A stretch of 64,000 bases of DNA from Albifimbria verrucaria (lineage: Eukaryota; Ascomycota; Sordariomycetes; Hypocreales; Stachybotryaceae), in NCBI GenBank assembly GCA_020081605.1, contig JAHREC010000013.1, forward strand, positions 1,860,001 through 1,924,000, written 5' to 3'. How positions within the stretch are numbered: position 1 is the first letter of the stretch; each line of letters begins with the position of its first letter. A model generated the notes under the pieces. It saw only the letters and a list, made by a program, of their open reading frames with translations. It was not told where the DNA came from and did no database searches. Position numbers and translations under genes: made by a program. Below are positions 9,602 through 21,255 of this stretch, piece by piece.

Positions 9602-12600
9602 ATGCCTGCTACAAACGTGTCGGCCGCCCTGGCTTTGGCTGGTCGAGCTCCGGCTCTGCTCCGAGCTGGTCGCCGTGCCCCTCGTGCTTTCTCTGCTGCC
9701 CGCTCCTCAGCACAACCACCACCACCAGAACCGCCCGCATCGGCAGCGTCTTCGCCAAGTCGCAGCAGTCGAAGCGCCTGGGTACCGTCACTGTCGTTCG
9801 CCCTTACTCCACGGGGCAGACTGCGCCCGACCCCAAGGCTTATCTTGAGAGCGGTATCGTCAAGCCTCAGCAGACCGTCGACGTCAAGAAGGTCTTGGTC
9901 ATCGGTAGCGGTGGTCTCGCCATTGGACAGGCCGGAGAGTTCGATTATTCAGGTTCGTAGATTTCACGGCTGTTGTCGCCCGCCGATCTTTTCTTTACTA
10001 ACTGCACCATCATCTAGGCTCTCAGGCTCTGAAGGCCCTCAAGGAGGCTGGTGTGGCCTCCGTCCTCATCAACCCCAACATCGCAACCATCCAGACCAAC
10101 CATACTCTGGCCGACGAGGTTTACTACCTCCCCGTTACGCCGGAATATGTCAGCTACGTCATTGAGAAGGAGAAGCCTGATGGCATCTTCCTCTCTTTCG
10201 GTGGCCAGACCGCCCTCAACCTGGGTGTTCAGATGGAGCGCCTCGGTCTCTTCAAGAAGTACGGTGTGAAGGTGCTGGGCACCAGTGTCAGAACTCTCGA
10301 GCTCAGTGAGGATCGAGACCTCTTCGCCAAGGCTCTCGAGGAGATCAACATCCCCATTGCCAAGTCGATTGCTGTCAGCACTGTCGAGGAGGCTCTCGAC
10401 GCCGCCGAGAAGGTCGGCTACCCCATCATTGTTCGTGCTGCCTATGCTCTCGGTGGTCTGGGCTCTGGCTTCGCCAACAACGAGGAGGAGCTCCGCAACA
10501 TGGCTGCCTGTTCTCTCACTCTCTCCCCAGATTCTGGTCGAGAAGTCGTTGAAGGGCTGGAAGGAACTCGAATACGAGGTCGTCCGAGACGCCAACAACA
10601 ACTGTATCACCGTTTGCAACATGGAGAACTTTGATCCCTCGGTATTCACACTGGTGACTCCATCGTTGTCGCCCCCAGTCAGACCCTCAGCGACGAGGAG
10701 TACCACATGCTCCGAACTGCGGCCATCAAGATCGTCCGTCATCTTGGCGTTGTTGGCGAGTGTAACGTCCAGTACGCCCTCCAGCCAGACGGCCTCGACT
10801 ACCGTGTCATTGAGGTGAACGCTCGTCTGTCCCGATCTTCGGCTCTGGCCTCCAAGGCTACTGGATACCCTCTGGCTTACACAGCCGCCAAGATTGGTCT
10901 GGGTCACAGTCTCCCGAGCTTCCCAACGCCGTTACCAAGACCACCACCGCCAACTTCGAGCCTTCTCTGGACTACATTGTCACCAAGATGCCCTGATGGG
11001 ATTTGTCCAAGTTCCAGCACGTGAAGCGCGACATTGGTAGCGCCATGAAGTCTGTCGGTGAGGTTATGGCTATCGGCCGAACCTTCGAGGAGTCCTTCCA
11101 GAAGGCCATTCGCCAGGTTGATCCTCGTTTCGTCGGTTTCCAGGGCGACAAGTTCGATGACCTCGACTTTGAGCTTCAGAACCCTACCGATCGTCGATGG
11201 CTCGCCGTTGGCCAGGCTATGCTCCACGAGAACTACACTGTCGAGCGTGTCCACGATCTGACCAAGATTGACAAGTGGTTCCTGTACAAGCTCCAGAACA
11301 TCGTCGACTGCACCCGTGAACTCGAGGCGGTTGGCAATGTCCACGATCTTAAGAAGGAACAGATCCTCAAGGCCAAGCAGATGGGCTTTTCTGACCGACA
11401 GATCGCCAACGCTGTTAAGAGCACCGAGGACGAGGTCCGCGCCGCTCGTCTGAGCTTCAACATCCGTCCCTGGGTGAAGAAGATTGACACTCTGGCCGCT
11501 GAGTTCCCGCTGACACCAACTACCTGTACACCACCTACAACGGTTCAACCCACGATGTCACTTTCGAAGACAAGGGCACTGTCATTCTTGGCAGCGGTGT
11601 TTACCGTATCGGAAGCTCCGTCGAGTTTGATTGGTGCGCTGTCAGCGCCACCCAGGCTCTTCGACAGATGGGTGAGAAGACTGTCATGATCAACGTAAGT
11701 AGACAGTTATTTCCCATATTTTGCTTCATTAATCTTCCAGGAAATGAGAGCGTGTGCTAATTATGAGTGTCATAGTATAACCCGGAGACCTACAGTACCG
11801 ATTTCGATACTGCTGACAAGCTGTACTTCGAAGAGCTCAGCTATGAGAGGGTCATGGATATCTACGAGCTCGAGAACGCTTCAGGTGTCGTGGTTTCTGT
11901 CGGAGGTCAGCTCCTCAGAACATTGCCCTCCGTCTGCAGGAGACTGGCGGTGCCAACGTTCTGGGCACTGACCCCAAGGACATCGACAAGGCCGAGGATC
12001 GTCAAAAGTTCTCTGAGATCCTTGACAGCATCGGTATTGACCAGCCTGCCTGGAAGGAGCTCACCTCCGTTCAGGAGGCTGAGAAGTTCGCTGAGGAGGT
12101 CGGCTATCCTGTCCTGGTTCGTCCCAGTTACGTCCTGTCTGGCGCTGCCATGACCGTCATCCACAGCCAGGAGGATCTCAAGGACAAGCTTGAGGCTGCC
12201 AGCAGCGTCTCTCCTGACCACCCTGTCGTCATCAGCAAGTTCATTGAGGGCGCCCAGGAGATTGATGTTGACGGTGTTGCTTCCGAGGGCAACCTGGTTG
12301 TGCACGCCGTTAGCGAGCATATCGAGCAGGCCGGTGTTCACTCTGGTGATGCTACCCTGGTCCTGCCTCCCGTCAACCTGGAGGCTCGCACTATGGAGCG
12401 AGTCAAGGAGATTGCTCAGAAGGTCGCCAAGGCCTGGAAGATTACCGGTCCCTTCAACATGCAAATCATCAAGGCCGACAACCCCGAGGGTGGCGAGCCT
12501 CTCCTCAAGGTCATCGAGTGCAACCTCCGAGCTTCCTGATCTTTCCCTTCGTCAGCAAGGTCCTCGGCATCAACTTCATTGACGTTGCCACCAAGGCCCT

Positions 12601-13311
12601 GGTTGGCAAGAACGTCCCCGACCCTACCGATCTCATGGCTGTCGAGCGTAACTACCTCGCAACCAAGGTGCCCCAGTTCTCCTGGACCCGTCTTGCTGGT
12701 GCCGATCCCTTCCTTGGCGTTGAGATGGCTTCGACTGGTGAGATTGCTTGCTTCGGCAAGGATCTGGTTGAGGCTTACTGGACCTCTCTCCAGTCTACCA
12801 TGAACTTCCGTATGCCCGAGCCTGGCGAGGGTCTGCTCTTCGGTGGCGATGTCACCAAGCCCTGGTTGACTCAGGTGGCTGACTACCTTGCTCCTCTCGG
12901 ATACAAGTTCTACGCCGCAGATGACAAGGTCAAGCAGTTCCTCGAGACCAAGTGCAAGGAGAAGGTCAGCGTTGAGGTTATTGAGTTCCCCAAGGAGGAC
13001 AAGCGAGCTCTTCGTGAAGTCTTCCAGAAGTACGACATCCGTGGAGCCTTCAACCTGGCTCAGGCCCGTGGCAAGACCACTCTGGATGTTGACTACGTTA
13101 TGCGCCGAAACGCTGTGGACTTTGGCGTTCCCTCTTCATGGAACCTCAGGTATGTTTACCATGTGCCTAATCTATTAAATTCAAACATGCTAACCATTTC
13201 TAGACTGCTATCCTGTTCGCTCAGTGCATGAGCCAGAAGCTTCCTCGCAAGGAGGGTATTCCTTCCGAGGTCCGCACCTGGTCGGACTTCATCGGCGGAA
13301 AGCCTCTTTAA
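9602..13311 (+). CDS. CPA2: Carbamoyl-phosphate synthase, arginine-specific, large subunit
   Basis: Encodes the CarB-type subunit that makes carbamoyl phosphate from ammonia (delivered by the small subunit), bicarbonate and ATP for arginine synthesis. The N-terminus [20 protein letters not shown] is Arg/Ala-rich like a mitochondrial presequence, matching Neurospora arg-3. Introns are 9953-10017 (TACTAAC branch site), 11695-11775 and 13150-13203. ATP-grasp landmarks include [38 protein letters not shown] and the second-half [13 protein letters not shown]. The MGS-like C-terminal domain includes [13 protein letters not shown]. The frame is broken at about 9705, 10527 (two bases), 10638, 10914, 11508, 11913, 12546 and 13131, each explained by loss of C from a C run. 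In-frame TGA codons at 10994-10996 and 12537-12539 stand where the family has Arg. Reading through restores about 1,170 residues. A pathway-essential gene with this pattern is more likely mis-sequenced than dead. Starvation control through CPC1 is expected from the family. Confidence 0.92.
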
Positions 13312-13720
13312 ACGTCAAATTCAGCACAAAACTTCAATGACCTACAACAATGGCTACATTTGTGAGCTTGAGGTGGTCACTTGCAATGAGCAGAACCAAA
13401 ATGATTGGCGCTATCAACGGAGTTTCTAGGATAAAAAGCTGCGAGTTCAAGGCACAGGCCTCACCTGTCCCGTCAGATATGAAGGGTATTGGGGGCATCT
13501 GCTGCGAAGGGAAGTCGAGAAGGGATGGATTCGTGGCTACGGAGTGTAGCTTTTAGGTGGCTGGCATTGGGGGCATTGGTTTCAAATGCTGTTGGTTTTC
13601 ACCTCTTTTGCTGTTTAGATTCAACGGATCTTATGTATGTATAGGGAGTATTAGGAAAGGGGAGGAAAGCTTCCTCAATACATTGACCTCTATTAAGTAT
13701 ATCTCGGTGCCCACGTACAT
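13312..13720. other. 3' flank of the carbamoyl-phosphate synthase gene
   Basis: Likely 3' UTR and terminator region. The plus-strand ORFs at 13350-13823 are short and have no recognised domain. AT-rich positions near 13690-13710 could serve in 3' end formation. Confidence 0.4.
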
Positions 13721-14125
13721 TCACTGGCTAGCGACTGGGGAAGCAGTTGAGGCTCGCTTATGTCGTACGTCCCGTCTCGCCTTCTTGATTTCCTTGTGCA
13801 GGTCCTGGATGGCCGCATCGTAGCTGGGAAAGGTGTCACTGTCTACGATGGCCTGGACCTGGTCTTGGCCTCTTGTGCCCGACGGCCTTGCAGTGTTTTG
13901 GCTCTGATCAGAACGTTGGCCTTGGGGCTGCAGCCTCGATGGAAGATGCGGTAGATGCTGATGCACATTTTTGAGTGATCCTGGTGGACGCAGTGCGCAG
14001 TTGATGGGCAGTCGTCGCTTCGTCCAGTGCCAGTCAGTGTGGGTTACTTGCAGTGAAAGAAGGAACAGGATAGAATTGTTCGAGTAACGAGGTTTTATTC
14101 TCCAGCGAAGCAGATATACTGTCAA
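13721..14125 (-). CDS. Doubtful small ORF, possible hypothetical protein
   Basis: A 134-codon open frame. Only its C-terminal half looks protein-like: a Gln/Ser-rich stretch followed by VQAIVDSDTFPSYDAAIQDL and a charged helix (HKEIKKARRDVRHKR). The N-terminal half is unconvincing, and the true gene could start at a later Met or lie behind an intron (a GTAACC donor-like site sits near 14050). No family is recognised. It is listed because the helix is more coding-like than the surrounding spacer. Confidence 0.28.
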   Translation of the reverse strand: MTVYLLRWRIKPRYSNNSILFLLSLQVTHTDWHWTKRRLPINCALRPPGSLKNVHQHLPHLPSRLQPQGQRSDQSQNTARPSGTRGQDQVQAIVDSDTFPSYDAAIQDLHKEIKKARRDVRHKRASTASPVASQ

Positions 14126-14830
14126 GTTCCATGTGAAAGGCGTTGTGCTGAGTGAATTATGAACAATTCACAGCAGCTCAGAACAAAAACCGTAACGGCT
14201 TTCACTGCGAGTCCATTGGAATGCCCAACGGACGACATCTTATAGCCTGAGCACCGATACTGTACCAGCTACAGATGTGCCGATAGATTCACAGTAGTCT
14301 ATAGAGATTTGACTATGGGAATGTTGCATGAAATCCGAAGCCGCACTACGAATATTCTGTTGCAGTTCTACAATAATAGCCCTATAGAAAATCGAAGACT
14401 TAGCGCACGATACGCTACGAAATTTGTCTGAACCATTGAATTTATCGCTGTTAATAATTATACGCCGCTCATAGGTATGGCATCAATCGTGGCTTCGTCC
14501 AGGACTGGTGTGACCAGTCTTGGGGTCTTCACTGCGCCGTTGGCAATCACGTTGGTTGTTCAGGGGTTGCAAATATTCGAGCAATGAACAGGAGAACAAA
14601 TATAGCAATTATCAGAACACTACATTGAGAACAACAGGAGATGGCTTACTTTGTTTATAAGTGACGTCCTATGTGTCTGTGAGTTGTAGACGGAATGATT
14701 TCGATAAATACTGCTCAGGTCTTCTCAAGACAGACGCAACTTCATACCAATAAACCATCAGACAGCCATTAACACTTAAGAATCAGAGAGCCAAAAGCAC
14801 AAGTTGAAAACTGCGGTATATCTCATCAGC
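14126..14830. other. Intergenic, AT-richer spacer
   Basis: No gene supported. The end of the stretch is the promoter and leader of the following plus-strand hypothetical gene. No repeats or RNA genes noticed. Confidence 0.45.
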
Positions 14831-15598
14831 ATGTGTTATCAACTCTCCCGCTTCGCCTGTGGCCACATCCAGAGCAAGCGGCTTAGATGCAACCAGTCCA
14901 GGACTCCCTTTAGGTTCCTGAACCAAATCATATTCAACGACGAAGGCTGTAACAGATTGGTCGATGCCCTCCACAAGAATCCAGACCAATGCCTAGCCTG
15001 TCGGCATTGGGTTCAACAGAAGGTAACGGGTATGAAGGACCCATCGGTGTCGAGCACAGCAAAGCAAGCTTGCCAGGCTAATGGATCGAATACCCAGCAG
15101 CCAGTACATCCTAGCTTTTCTCGAGCCAACGCAGTCTGCTTGCGTGCTTCAGATTATCCTATCGACAGAAACAGCTTCGATATGATGATCGCAGCGCATC
15201 GAGACTACAACTCTGTGCGTGACAGCACCCCAGCAACACACTCAGTTGTCTCACGCCCAATATCATCACGCCCATCAGCGGCTCAATCAATAGCTTCAGG
15301 CCCGACTTTTGTCGACGTTGCATTGCATGACACCCCAAGCCAACCACGCCCTGTCCATGTACAAGATCCCACCAAGCGCCATCAGCGATCCAAGAGCAGC
15401 AAGAGCTCCGTAAGAGACAGGTTCCTGGGACAGAGCCCTGATCTATCCGATTCAAGCTCCGGTCGCCAATCTGGATGGAGCTTGGCGAGCAGATTCAGAC
15501 TTCGGTCTGAACCTTCGCATGATTCCTTTGTGTGTGCAATGGCGCGCGATATCGAGCGGGAGGATGATCAGAAGAGTGCAAAGCGAAGCCATCGTTAA
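14831..15598 (+). CDS. Hypothetical Cys-containing, Ser-rich protein
   Basis: Single exon of 255 residues from the Met at 14831. An in-frame upstream Met at 14804 would add nine residues, but MCYQLSRFACGH is a start style common in small fungal proteins with a Cys/His motif. The N-terminal 70 residues hold paired cysteines (FACGH, RCNQS, DEGCN, QCLACRHW) that could bind zinc. The rest is Ser/Arg-rich and probably disordered, with KRHQRSKSSKSSVRDRF and a Ser/Gly cluster. No known domain is recognised. Unlike most genes here, the frame is unbroken. The product is probably a lineage-restricted protein. Function unknown. Confidence 0.6.
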   Translation: MCYQLSRFACGHIQSKRLRCNQSRTPFRFLNQIIFNDEGCNRLVDALHKNPDQCLACRHWVQQKVTGMKDPSVSSTAKQACQANGSNTQQPVHPSFSRANAVCLRASDYPIDRNSFDMMIAAHRDYNSVRDSTPATHSVVSRPISSRPSAAQSIASGPTFVDVALHDTPSQPRPVHVQDPTKRHQRSKSSKSSVRDRFLGQSPDLSDSSSGRQSGWSLASRFRLRSEPSHDSFVCAMARDIEREDDQKSAKRSHR

Positions 15599-16276
15599 TG
15601 ATATGACATTTAGTGGAGCTTGAATTTCTAGATCGGCCATTCAAGTAGAGGATGTTGCTGTAGTATTGTGTTCATCAGTATATCCAGCATGGAAGTTGAC
15701 TCAGTCTTTGAACAAAACAGGGTGAATGAATTCCTTAATATTTAAGTAGCGAATAATAACACCACCAAGGTTGCTATTGATCCCAAACCCCAAATAACTC
15801 ATACATCTTGTGAAGTCCTAGTAGAATCACGATGGTGTTACTAAATCGTCGTTGTTGTGATGGCCCTTGAAAGGCAGCTCATACAACTATTTAATCATGT
15901 CCGTACATCTTCTAGATACAGTCTAACATTTGCAACATCACTTCTAGTTTTCATGTCTTTACTATTCATTTGCCCACTACCCATGGGCTGGCGATGGCTT
16001 TTTGTCTAAAGTATGAGGGACCTAGGCCACGTCTATTCTTCGTGTTGCCTATTGCAAGGAAGCCATGCAATACCAAAGAAAGATGTTCCTTGACCTTAAG
16101 GAGATGTCCATATTTGACACTGAGGTTTTCTCCCAACCAACTGACCATTACCTCTCTAGAGAGCGTTCGTCGCTCCTATCCCTGTTTGCATCCCAAGATA
16201 TAAACCGCTAAAATTTCCAGCCGCCCTAGTGTTATGTTCCGAAGCTCCGTCCTAATCATACATGATATAGATGCCA
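15599..16276. other. Intergenic between convergent genes
   Basis: Holds the 3' ends of the plus-strand hypothetical gene and of NPL4 (minus). The ORFs at 15966-16203 are short and overlap antisense. Nothing else is seen. Confidence 0.5.
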
Positions 16277-18447
16277 TCAAGCCTTGCAACCAATTCTCTG
16301 CGCTAGGGCGGGGGATTCTCGGGCGAGGGTACGGCGCTCGTTCAGCCTGAAGGCAGCAAATCGCTTAGCAAGAGGCTCACCTGTGTCGCGGAGAGGGTGC
16401 TGCGACGAAGAGGAAGATGAGGAGGAGGGGCGGGCGACAACGATGCGGAGGCATCGTCACGTTCCCGCATGCGCTTGGGGATTCGCTCACCAGTCGATTG
16501 CAGGATGGCTTGGAGTGTCTGCCAGCCCTTCGTCGAGCGAAGTTGAAACGTCTCGGAGAGGTCGTGTTGAGTAGCTACTCGGCAAAGAAGAGCCTCTTCG
16601 TCCTTTGCGAAGAGGTCATGTTAGCGGTTGAAAATGACTAAGATCAAATATTCCGTTATCACGAACCTTTGAGAAAACGCCCATCTGATGGATGAAACAC
16701 AGGAGATGGAAGTTGGACATTTCTTGATCGCTCTCCTTGGGCTTTTGTCCGGGCGACAACTTAAGTGCCTTCGCAAGGGCAGTATGTTCTTGGCTCTCCC
16801 CGATGTATTCTCGGTTCTCGATAGGGAAACCTGTCTGTGTAAAGATGGGTTTGGGGTCGGCAGGGAAGCCATGGGTTAGAGTAACGAAAAGATATTCCAC
16901 AGGAAATGCAGGCTTGGCGTTCTCTTGGACGTTGGCGCCGTACTCATTCACCTTACGGTAAAAGACCTCGGGGATATAGCGTGTGCGGCTTGTTGAACCG
17001 TCGTCCTCCTCCTCCTCGCGTACAAGCATGGCATTAGGGTCAGCCGAGGGCTCGATAATGTCCGACCGCACCATCTCTACCGCTTCATTCGACATCTGGT
17101 AGGCGGATATTGAGATTTCTCCCTGCTCGTTGCCTGAAATGACACAAGTTACAAAGTTGGAGCCAAACTGGCCACTGTCGCTCCATTTCGTAGGCTTGGG
17201 ATACTGAGCCTGTAGTCTTGAGGAAAAGCAGACCTCCTGGGAAGACAGAAAGTACGAATCGGCGTGTCGCTTACACACGACTGATCCATCTCCTGTCCAG
17301 CATCAAGCAGATCAGTCCAGATGACACCGACAGGTTCAAGACCGCAAAGCTTTGCCACTTGGTCAACATCCTTCTGGTTTTCCCACGTATTCAAAGTGAT
17401 ACCATCGAGCTCGTCAAACTGTGGTGGCTCATAGATAGCTTCAACAATCGCCTTGACGCCTAATGGAACCTCGGTGTACTCCGTATACCTGCCATACAGG
17501 TATCCTATACGTTGGCTGCCAGTTTTACGCCATGTGTCGATGAAGGAATCGATGATGGAAGGCGAAGAGAACTCGACGTGGTCGACCATTCGGAAGGGCT
17601 GGGGTTGAGAGTGATGGCACTCGGTTGGCATTTGCTACAAATGCCCTCCGGCCACTGGGGTGTCCTGATGGACAGTCGCGCTTCACTCTGAAGTATGGCT
17701 CCACCAAGGGGGATAAAGGAGCTTCCCAGTTCCGGCTTGTTCGTTGCCGCGTTGATTTTGCGTAGGTACGAATGGAATGATAGGTATTTGATCTTCTTCT
17801 CGGCGAGGTATCCAACGTCGAAGGGGTCCATAGGTTGGCAGTAATCGCACATGCCCTTTGGTCCGTGGCGGCACATCTTATCACGTCGGCGAGGTATCTT
17901 TCCATCCAAACGGTCCAGCCGGTCGTCCAGGGCAGACTGTCGAACCACCTCCCATGGTTTCGATATTCTTTCGGGCTTCGGGTTGATCGGGAAGTCTTCG
18001 GTGGGAAGAACGGGCTTGCCGCTGAGTCTGGCAGCTGTGACTGCTGCCGGGGCTTCTCCGTTGGTCTCGTTATCAGCATCGCTCTTATGCTTGTAGTTGA
18101 TGAAGATCATGTCGCCATGACTGCAGCGAGAGTTAGTCAACGGCAGGCCTGGTTTCTGGAGGGCGAGGTTGTTTGCAGTACCTGAGTCCGATCTGGCCGA
18201 CTTGAAAGTTGGCGATATCGCCTAGTCTCTTCGCATCGCCGCCATTCGGGAATTCGACAAGGTAATGGTTGGAGGATCGACGGTACCGGGCAGATGGGAA
18301 AGCAACTACGTCACCTTGATCAGTATCGGAGATGGTCCTGGATCGAGCGAAGACAGTACTCACCTGGTGGCCTAGATCACCAAATGTCGTCGTCGGTTCT
18401 ACAGTCAGGCGAGCCGTGCCATCCGGCCCTCGCATACGCAGCAACAT
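16277..18447 (-). CDS. NPL4: NPL4, Cdc48/p97 cofactor of ubiquitin-dependent extraction
   Basis: Npl4 with Ufd1 recruits ubiquitylated clients to the Cdc48 ATPase for ER-associated degradation and other extraction steps. Exons are 18447-18364, 18305-18182, 18120-16667 and 16602-16277. The start [14 protein letters not shown] opens the ubiquitin-like domain. The zinc-finger block follows ([19 protein letters not shown], then [19 protein letters not shown]), and the MPN-like core carries [26 protein letters not shown] and [14 protein letters not shown]. The C-terminal end reads [20 protein letters not shown]. Frame breaks sit at about 18249, 17709 (two bases), 17658, 17602, 17280 and near 16441, all compatible with C losses on the coding strand. 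If the last is not corrected, the frame stops early at 16342. Joining the segments gives roughly 650 residues, normal for the family. Divergent from SEC66. Confidence 0.93.
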
Positions 18448-19632
18448 GGTCGAGGCACGCTGCGTCGTCCCGATGAGGGATGCTCTGGTGGTGGGGTTCG
18501 TACGTCTAGCCGGACAAGGTTGAGGAAGAAGCCAGGATGATGAAGGGCTCCGAGGTATCGGCCGCAGGCGTGGGAGCTGCGCAGAAGGTGGTCGAGGAGG
18601 GAAGAGGCGAAGCCACAGGCGTGTGGTGTAGGTGTGAGTGTGAGTGTGAGTGAGGATAAGGTGTGAAATCAGCAGCAGGCAAGGCAGAGCTTCGAAGCTG
18701 CAGCCGTGGAAGCTCAATGAATCAGTCAGTCAAGTGGATGAGGGACAGTGACAGTGACAGCTCTACGCAGCCAACCGTTGCCTGGACGCAAGTACCTTTT
18801 ACCTGCACTCGCCCTACGTCAGTTACGACTAGTACTTAGCTCCCATCGGTGTCCCACCTTACCCTGTACCCCTTTGCATCGTGTTCTAGGTCGCTTTGGT
18901 TTGTTGAACGGTTGTATATTTATTGGGAGTGCACCACAGCACCACGGCGGGCCAGATCTCGCTTGTTTTGTTTGACTACAACGGTTACTTTTATTTTTTT
19001 TTAAAAAAAAATCATTTTGCGTCTATAGATATGGTGCGTGAAGAATAACTTTGCATTTTGTTGCGACCCGAATGGACTTCACGCCTTGACAACGATAATT
19101 ATTTTGTATTCGGTTCGGTTCCTACAGGCGGTTTTCTCGCCAGTAAAATCCGATGTAGAAGCTACTAGAGGCTCCAGGCATATCGCATAATGGGGAGACT
19201 GGTTGTTAGGGCCAGTTTACCGTATGGATCGCCATGTGTATAGTAAGACGGTTCGAGACTGGATAATAGGCATATCCAGATATAGAACAACCATTCGACT
19301 GTCTGATTACCTCATCAAGGCCAGACATGGATGGATGGGTCGATCAGCCCCACAGTAGGGTACCTATGGGCCTACGGCACTTCAATCTGCCTTACTAAGG
19401 CGGGTGACAGGTCCAGGGTAGCCAATCCCGGCCCGTCGATGGAGGGATGCGATTATCTGGCCAGAAGAGTCGTAAAATAAGTTACCAGGCTGGCATGTGC
19501 CCCAAGCGACTTACAACACCACACTCTCCACCCTCCAGCGACACAGCTACCCGCTTCACGATCCCTTCCCGCGCCTCGATTATTCGTTCGCAAGTCACTC
19601 GCTAGCAATCCGGTACTTTTTCCGCCGCAGAC
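18448..19632. other. Divergent promoter region between NPL4 and SEC66
   Basis: About 1.2 kb. Pyrimidine/purine tracts adjoin NPL4 (gtgtgagtgtgagtgtgagt near 18632-18655). A run of T followed by a run of A lies at 18990-19013. TACC words occur near 18791 and 19370. No gene is supported. Confidence 0.5.
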
Positions 19633-20479
19633 ATGTTCGACGTAGACTGGAAGGGCCTGGCCCTTCCTTTGCCTATCTTCTCGTCCTGAGCGGCGCTCTC
19701 ATGACCTTCTCCACCATCTATCGCAAGCGAAGAGCTGGTATGAACCGCAACCCCCTTTCGCTCCGCCCAACGCGGCGCGGCATATTCACTGAAATGGCAC
19801 TGACATGTATTTCTTTCTACAGCGCAAAGCGCCAACCTCGCTCCCTGGTTCGGCCCCCACCTGCAAAGGAACATCTACCTCTCTCTGCTACACATGAACC
19901 CCGAGGATGGCGCGGAGAAGTCACCACGCATTCCCGACAGCGTCCTGAGGGCCGCCCTACTGCGCCGCGCCGTTGAGGATATCCACCGCCTTATCCAGAT
20001 CAAGACCGCCAAGCAGGCCTGCAGCTCCTTGCTGCAACGTGGCAGCGTTGGTGATGATCTGTGGCAGAGATTCCAGCGCGCCGAGAAGGAGATGGAGGAG
20101 GAGCTGCGAGACGTCGTCACAGAGGTTAGTATATTCCAAAACCACATGTCCCTGTCTGTTTACAAGACCGTTCACTAACTGCCTCTACCCTGCTACAGGC
20201 CAATGCTTTGGCGCCCAACTGGGGCCAAGCCATCTTCGGATCCGCTCACGAAATCGCCGCCAACACAGCCCTCCGCGAGCGCCTCGACGAGGTATTCGCC
20301 CAGACCGAATCAGAGAAGCAGTGGTGGGAGAAGCGCCGCGCCCAGATCCAGGGCGAGTTCATGAAGGAGCTCGACGAGCCCGAGAAGAGCGCGGCCACCT
20401 CCCCACAACAGCACAGAGTGAGGAGGACGCCGTGCTGGTCGACACCCCGAGCAAGAGCAAGAAGAAGGGCAAGAACTAG
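19633..20479 (+). CDS. SEC66: SEC66 (Sec71), Sec63-complex subunit for post-translational ER import
   Basis: Three exons, 19633-19737, 19823-20124 and 20199-20479. After MFDVDWKGLALP a single membrane segment (FAYLLVLSGALMTFSTIY) is followed by basic YRKRRA. The cytosolic domain carries the family's APWFGPHLQRNIYLSLLHMN, VLRAALLRRAVEDIHRLIQI, QACSSLLQRGSVGDDLWQRF and EANALAPNWGQAIFGSAHEI. The protein ends in a Ser/Lys tail (DTPSKSKKKGKN). Intron 2 has a CACTAAC branch site. Frame breaks at about 19667 (C lost before TTTGCC) and 20403 (C lost from a C run) must be crossed to join the N-terminal anchor and the tail to the body. About 225 residues, in line with Sec66, which with Sec62, Sec63 and Sec72 forms the SEC translocon with Sec61. 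Confidence 0.9.
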
Positions 20480-20815
20480 ATGGCCAAAAAGCGATTCACT
20501 ACATATCATCACCAAGGCACCCTCTGCGCTGTATATTAGACATGGCATGAACGGAGGACGGGGCTTACCGCGCATCAATCACGGTGGTAGCATCCAGGAT
20601 GGAAGACCGGAGTTGGGGCAGGGTCGTTCGTTGCTTTAAACGGAATTATTCTTGTTATATTGGGGCATGCAGCGATCTAATGCTGAAAATAAACCAATGA
20701 TGCTATGCGTTCGCGCCGCTCAAGTTACTGACCACATGCTGAAAACAAGACCCAAAACAATGTATACCGCCAACAGATGCCCGCAAAAGCCAATGAACAA
20801 CAAAACGCAGGCTGT
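20480..20815. other. Spacer between convergent 3' ends
   Basis: 336 bases between SEC66 and the small conserved minus-strand gene, with AT-rich positions near 20640-20700 suited to 3' end formation. No gene seen. Confidence 0.5.
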
Positions 20816-21255
20816 CTACCAAGGGTTCTGCTTCCGCCGCCACATCTCCTCCTCTGCCGTGAGCCTGGCCATCCTGGCGTCCTCGGCAATCTCTTCTTCC
20901 GTCTTGAGCATGATTGGCGTCTCGCACCCTCGCAACCCAATGAACTTGCCCATCTTACGACGCTTCTCTTCCAGCGAGAGGTCCGACCTCCAGGTGACGG
21001 GACACGGGTAGTGAGCAGTAAGTGGACCTGGTGTTCTTTGATGGTAAAAGTGAGCGAGTGCCTCGAGCTGCGCATCTGTCAGCAGCCAGAAGTTGAGAAC
21101 AGTAGCTGGGAAGTAAGGATGCACAGCTCCCGTGCCGAGCTGCACCAAGGGCGAGAGCGGCAGTGCCATGTGTTGAAGTTTTAGCGCCAGCTCTGGGTTT
21201 TGGCCACCCGCCGTTGGATGAACTGGTCATATTCCCTCGAAGGCATTTGGTTCAT
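20816..21255 (-). CDS. Small conserved fungal protein, function unknown
   Basis: Start MNQMPSREYDQFIQRRVAKT at 21255. One base is missing from a C run at about 21196, after which the frame continues ELALKLQHMALPLSPLVQLG and then HPYFPATVLNFWLLTDAQLE, LAHFYHQRTPGPLTAHYPCP, RGCETPIMLKTEEEIAEDAR and the end EEEMWRRKQNPW. About 146 residues, no introns, no membrane segment. The tight, well-ordered sequence with a charged helical end looks like a conserved single-domain protein that I associate with filamentous ascomycetes, but I cannot assign a function. Tail-to-tail with SEC66. Confidence 0.75.

Noticed and set aside
10014..10907. 297-codon minus-strand ORF inside CPA2 (and 214 codons at 10904-11548)
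   Set aside because: Shadow of the strongly codon-biased carbamoyl-phosphate synthase coding strand. The sense strand gives a continuous family match.
9602..13311. Programmed frameshifting or a true CPA2 pseudogene
   Set aside because: Eight separate contractions in C runs, repeated in unrelated essential genes across the window, fit sequencing error far better than recoding or decay of one gene.
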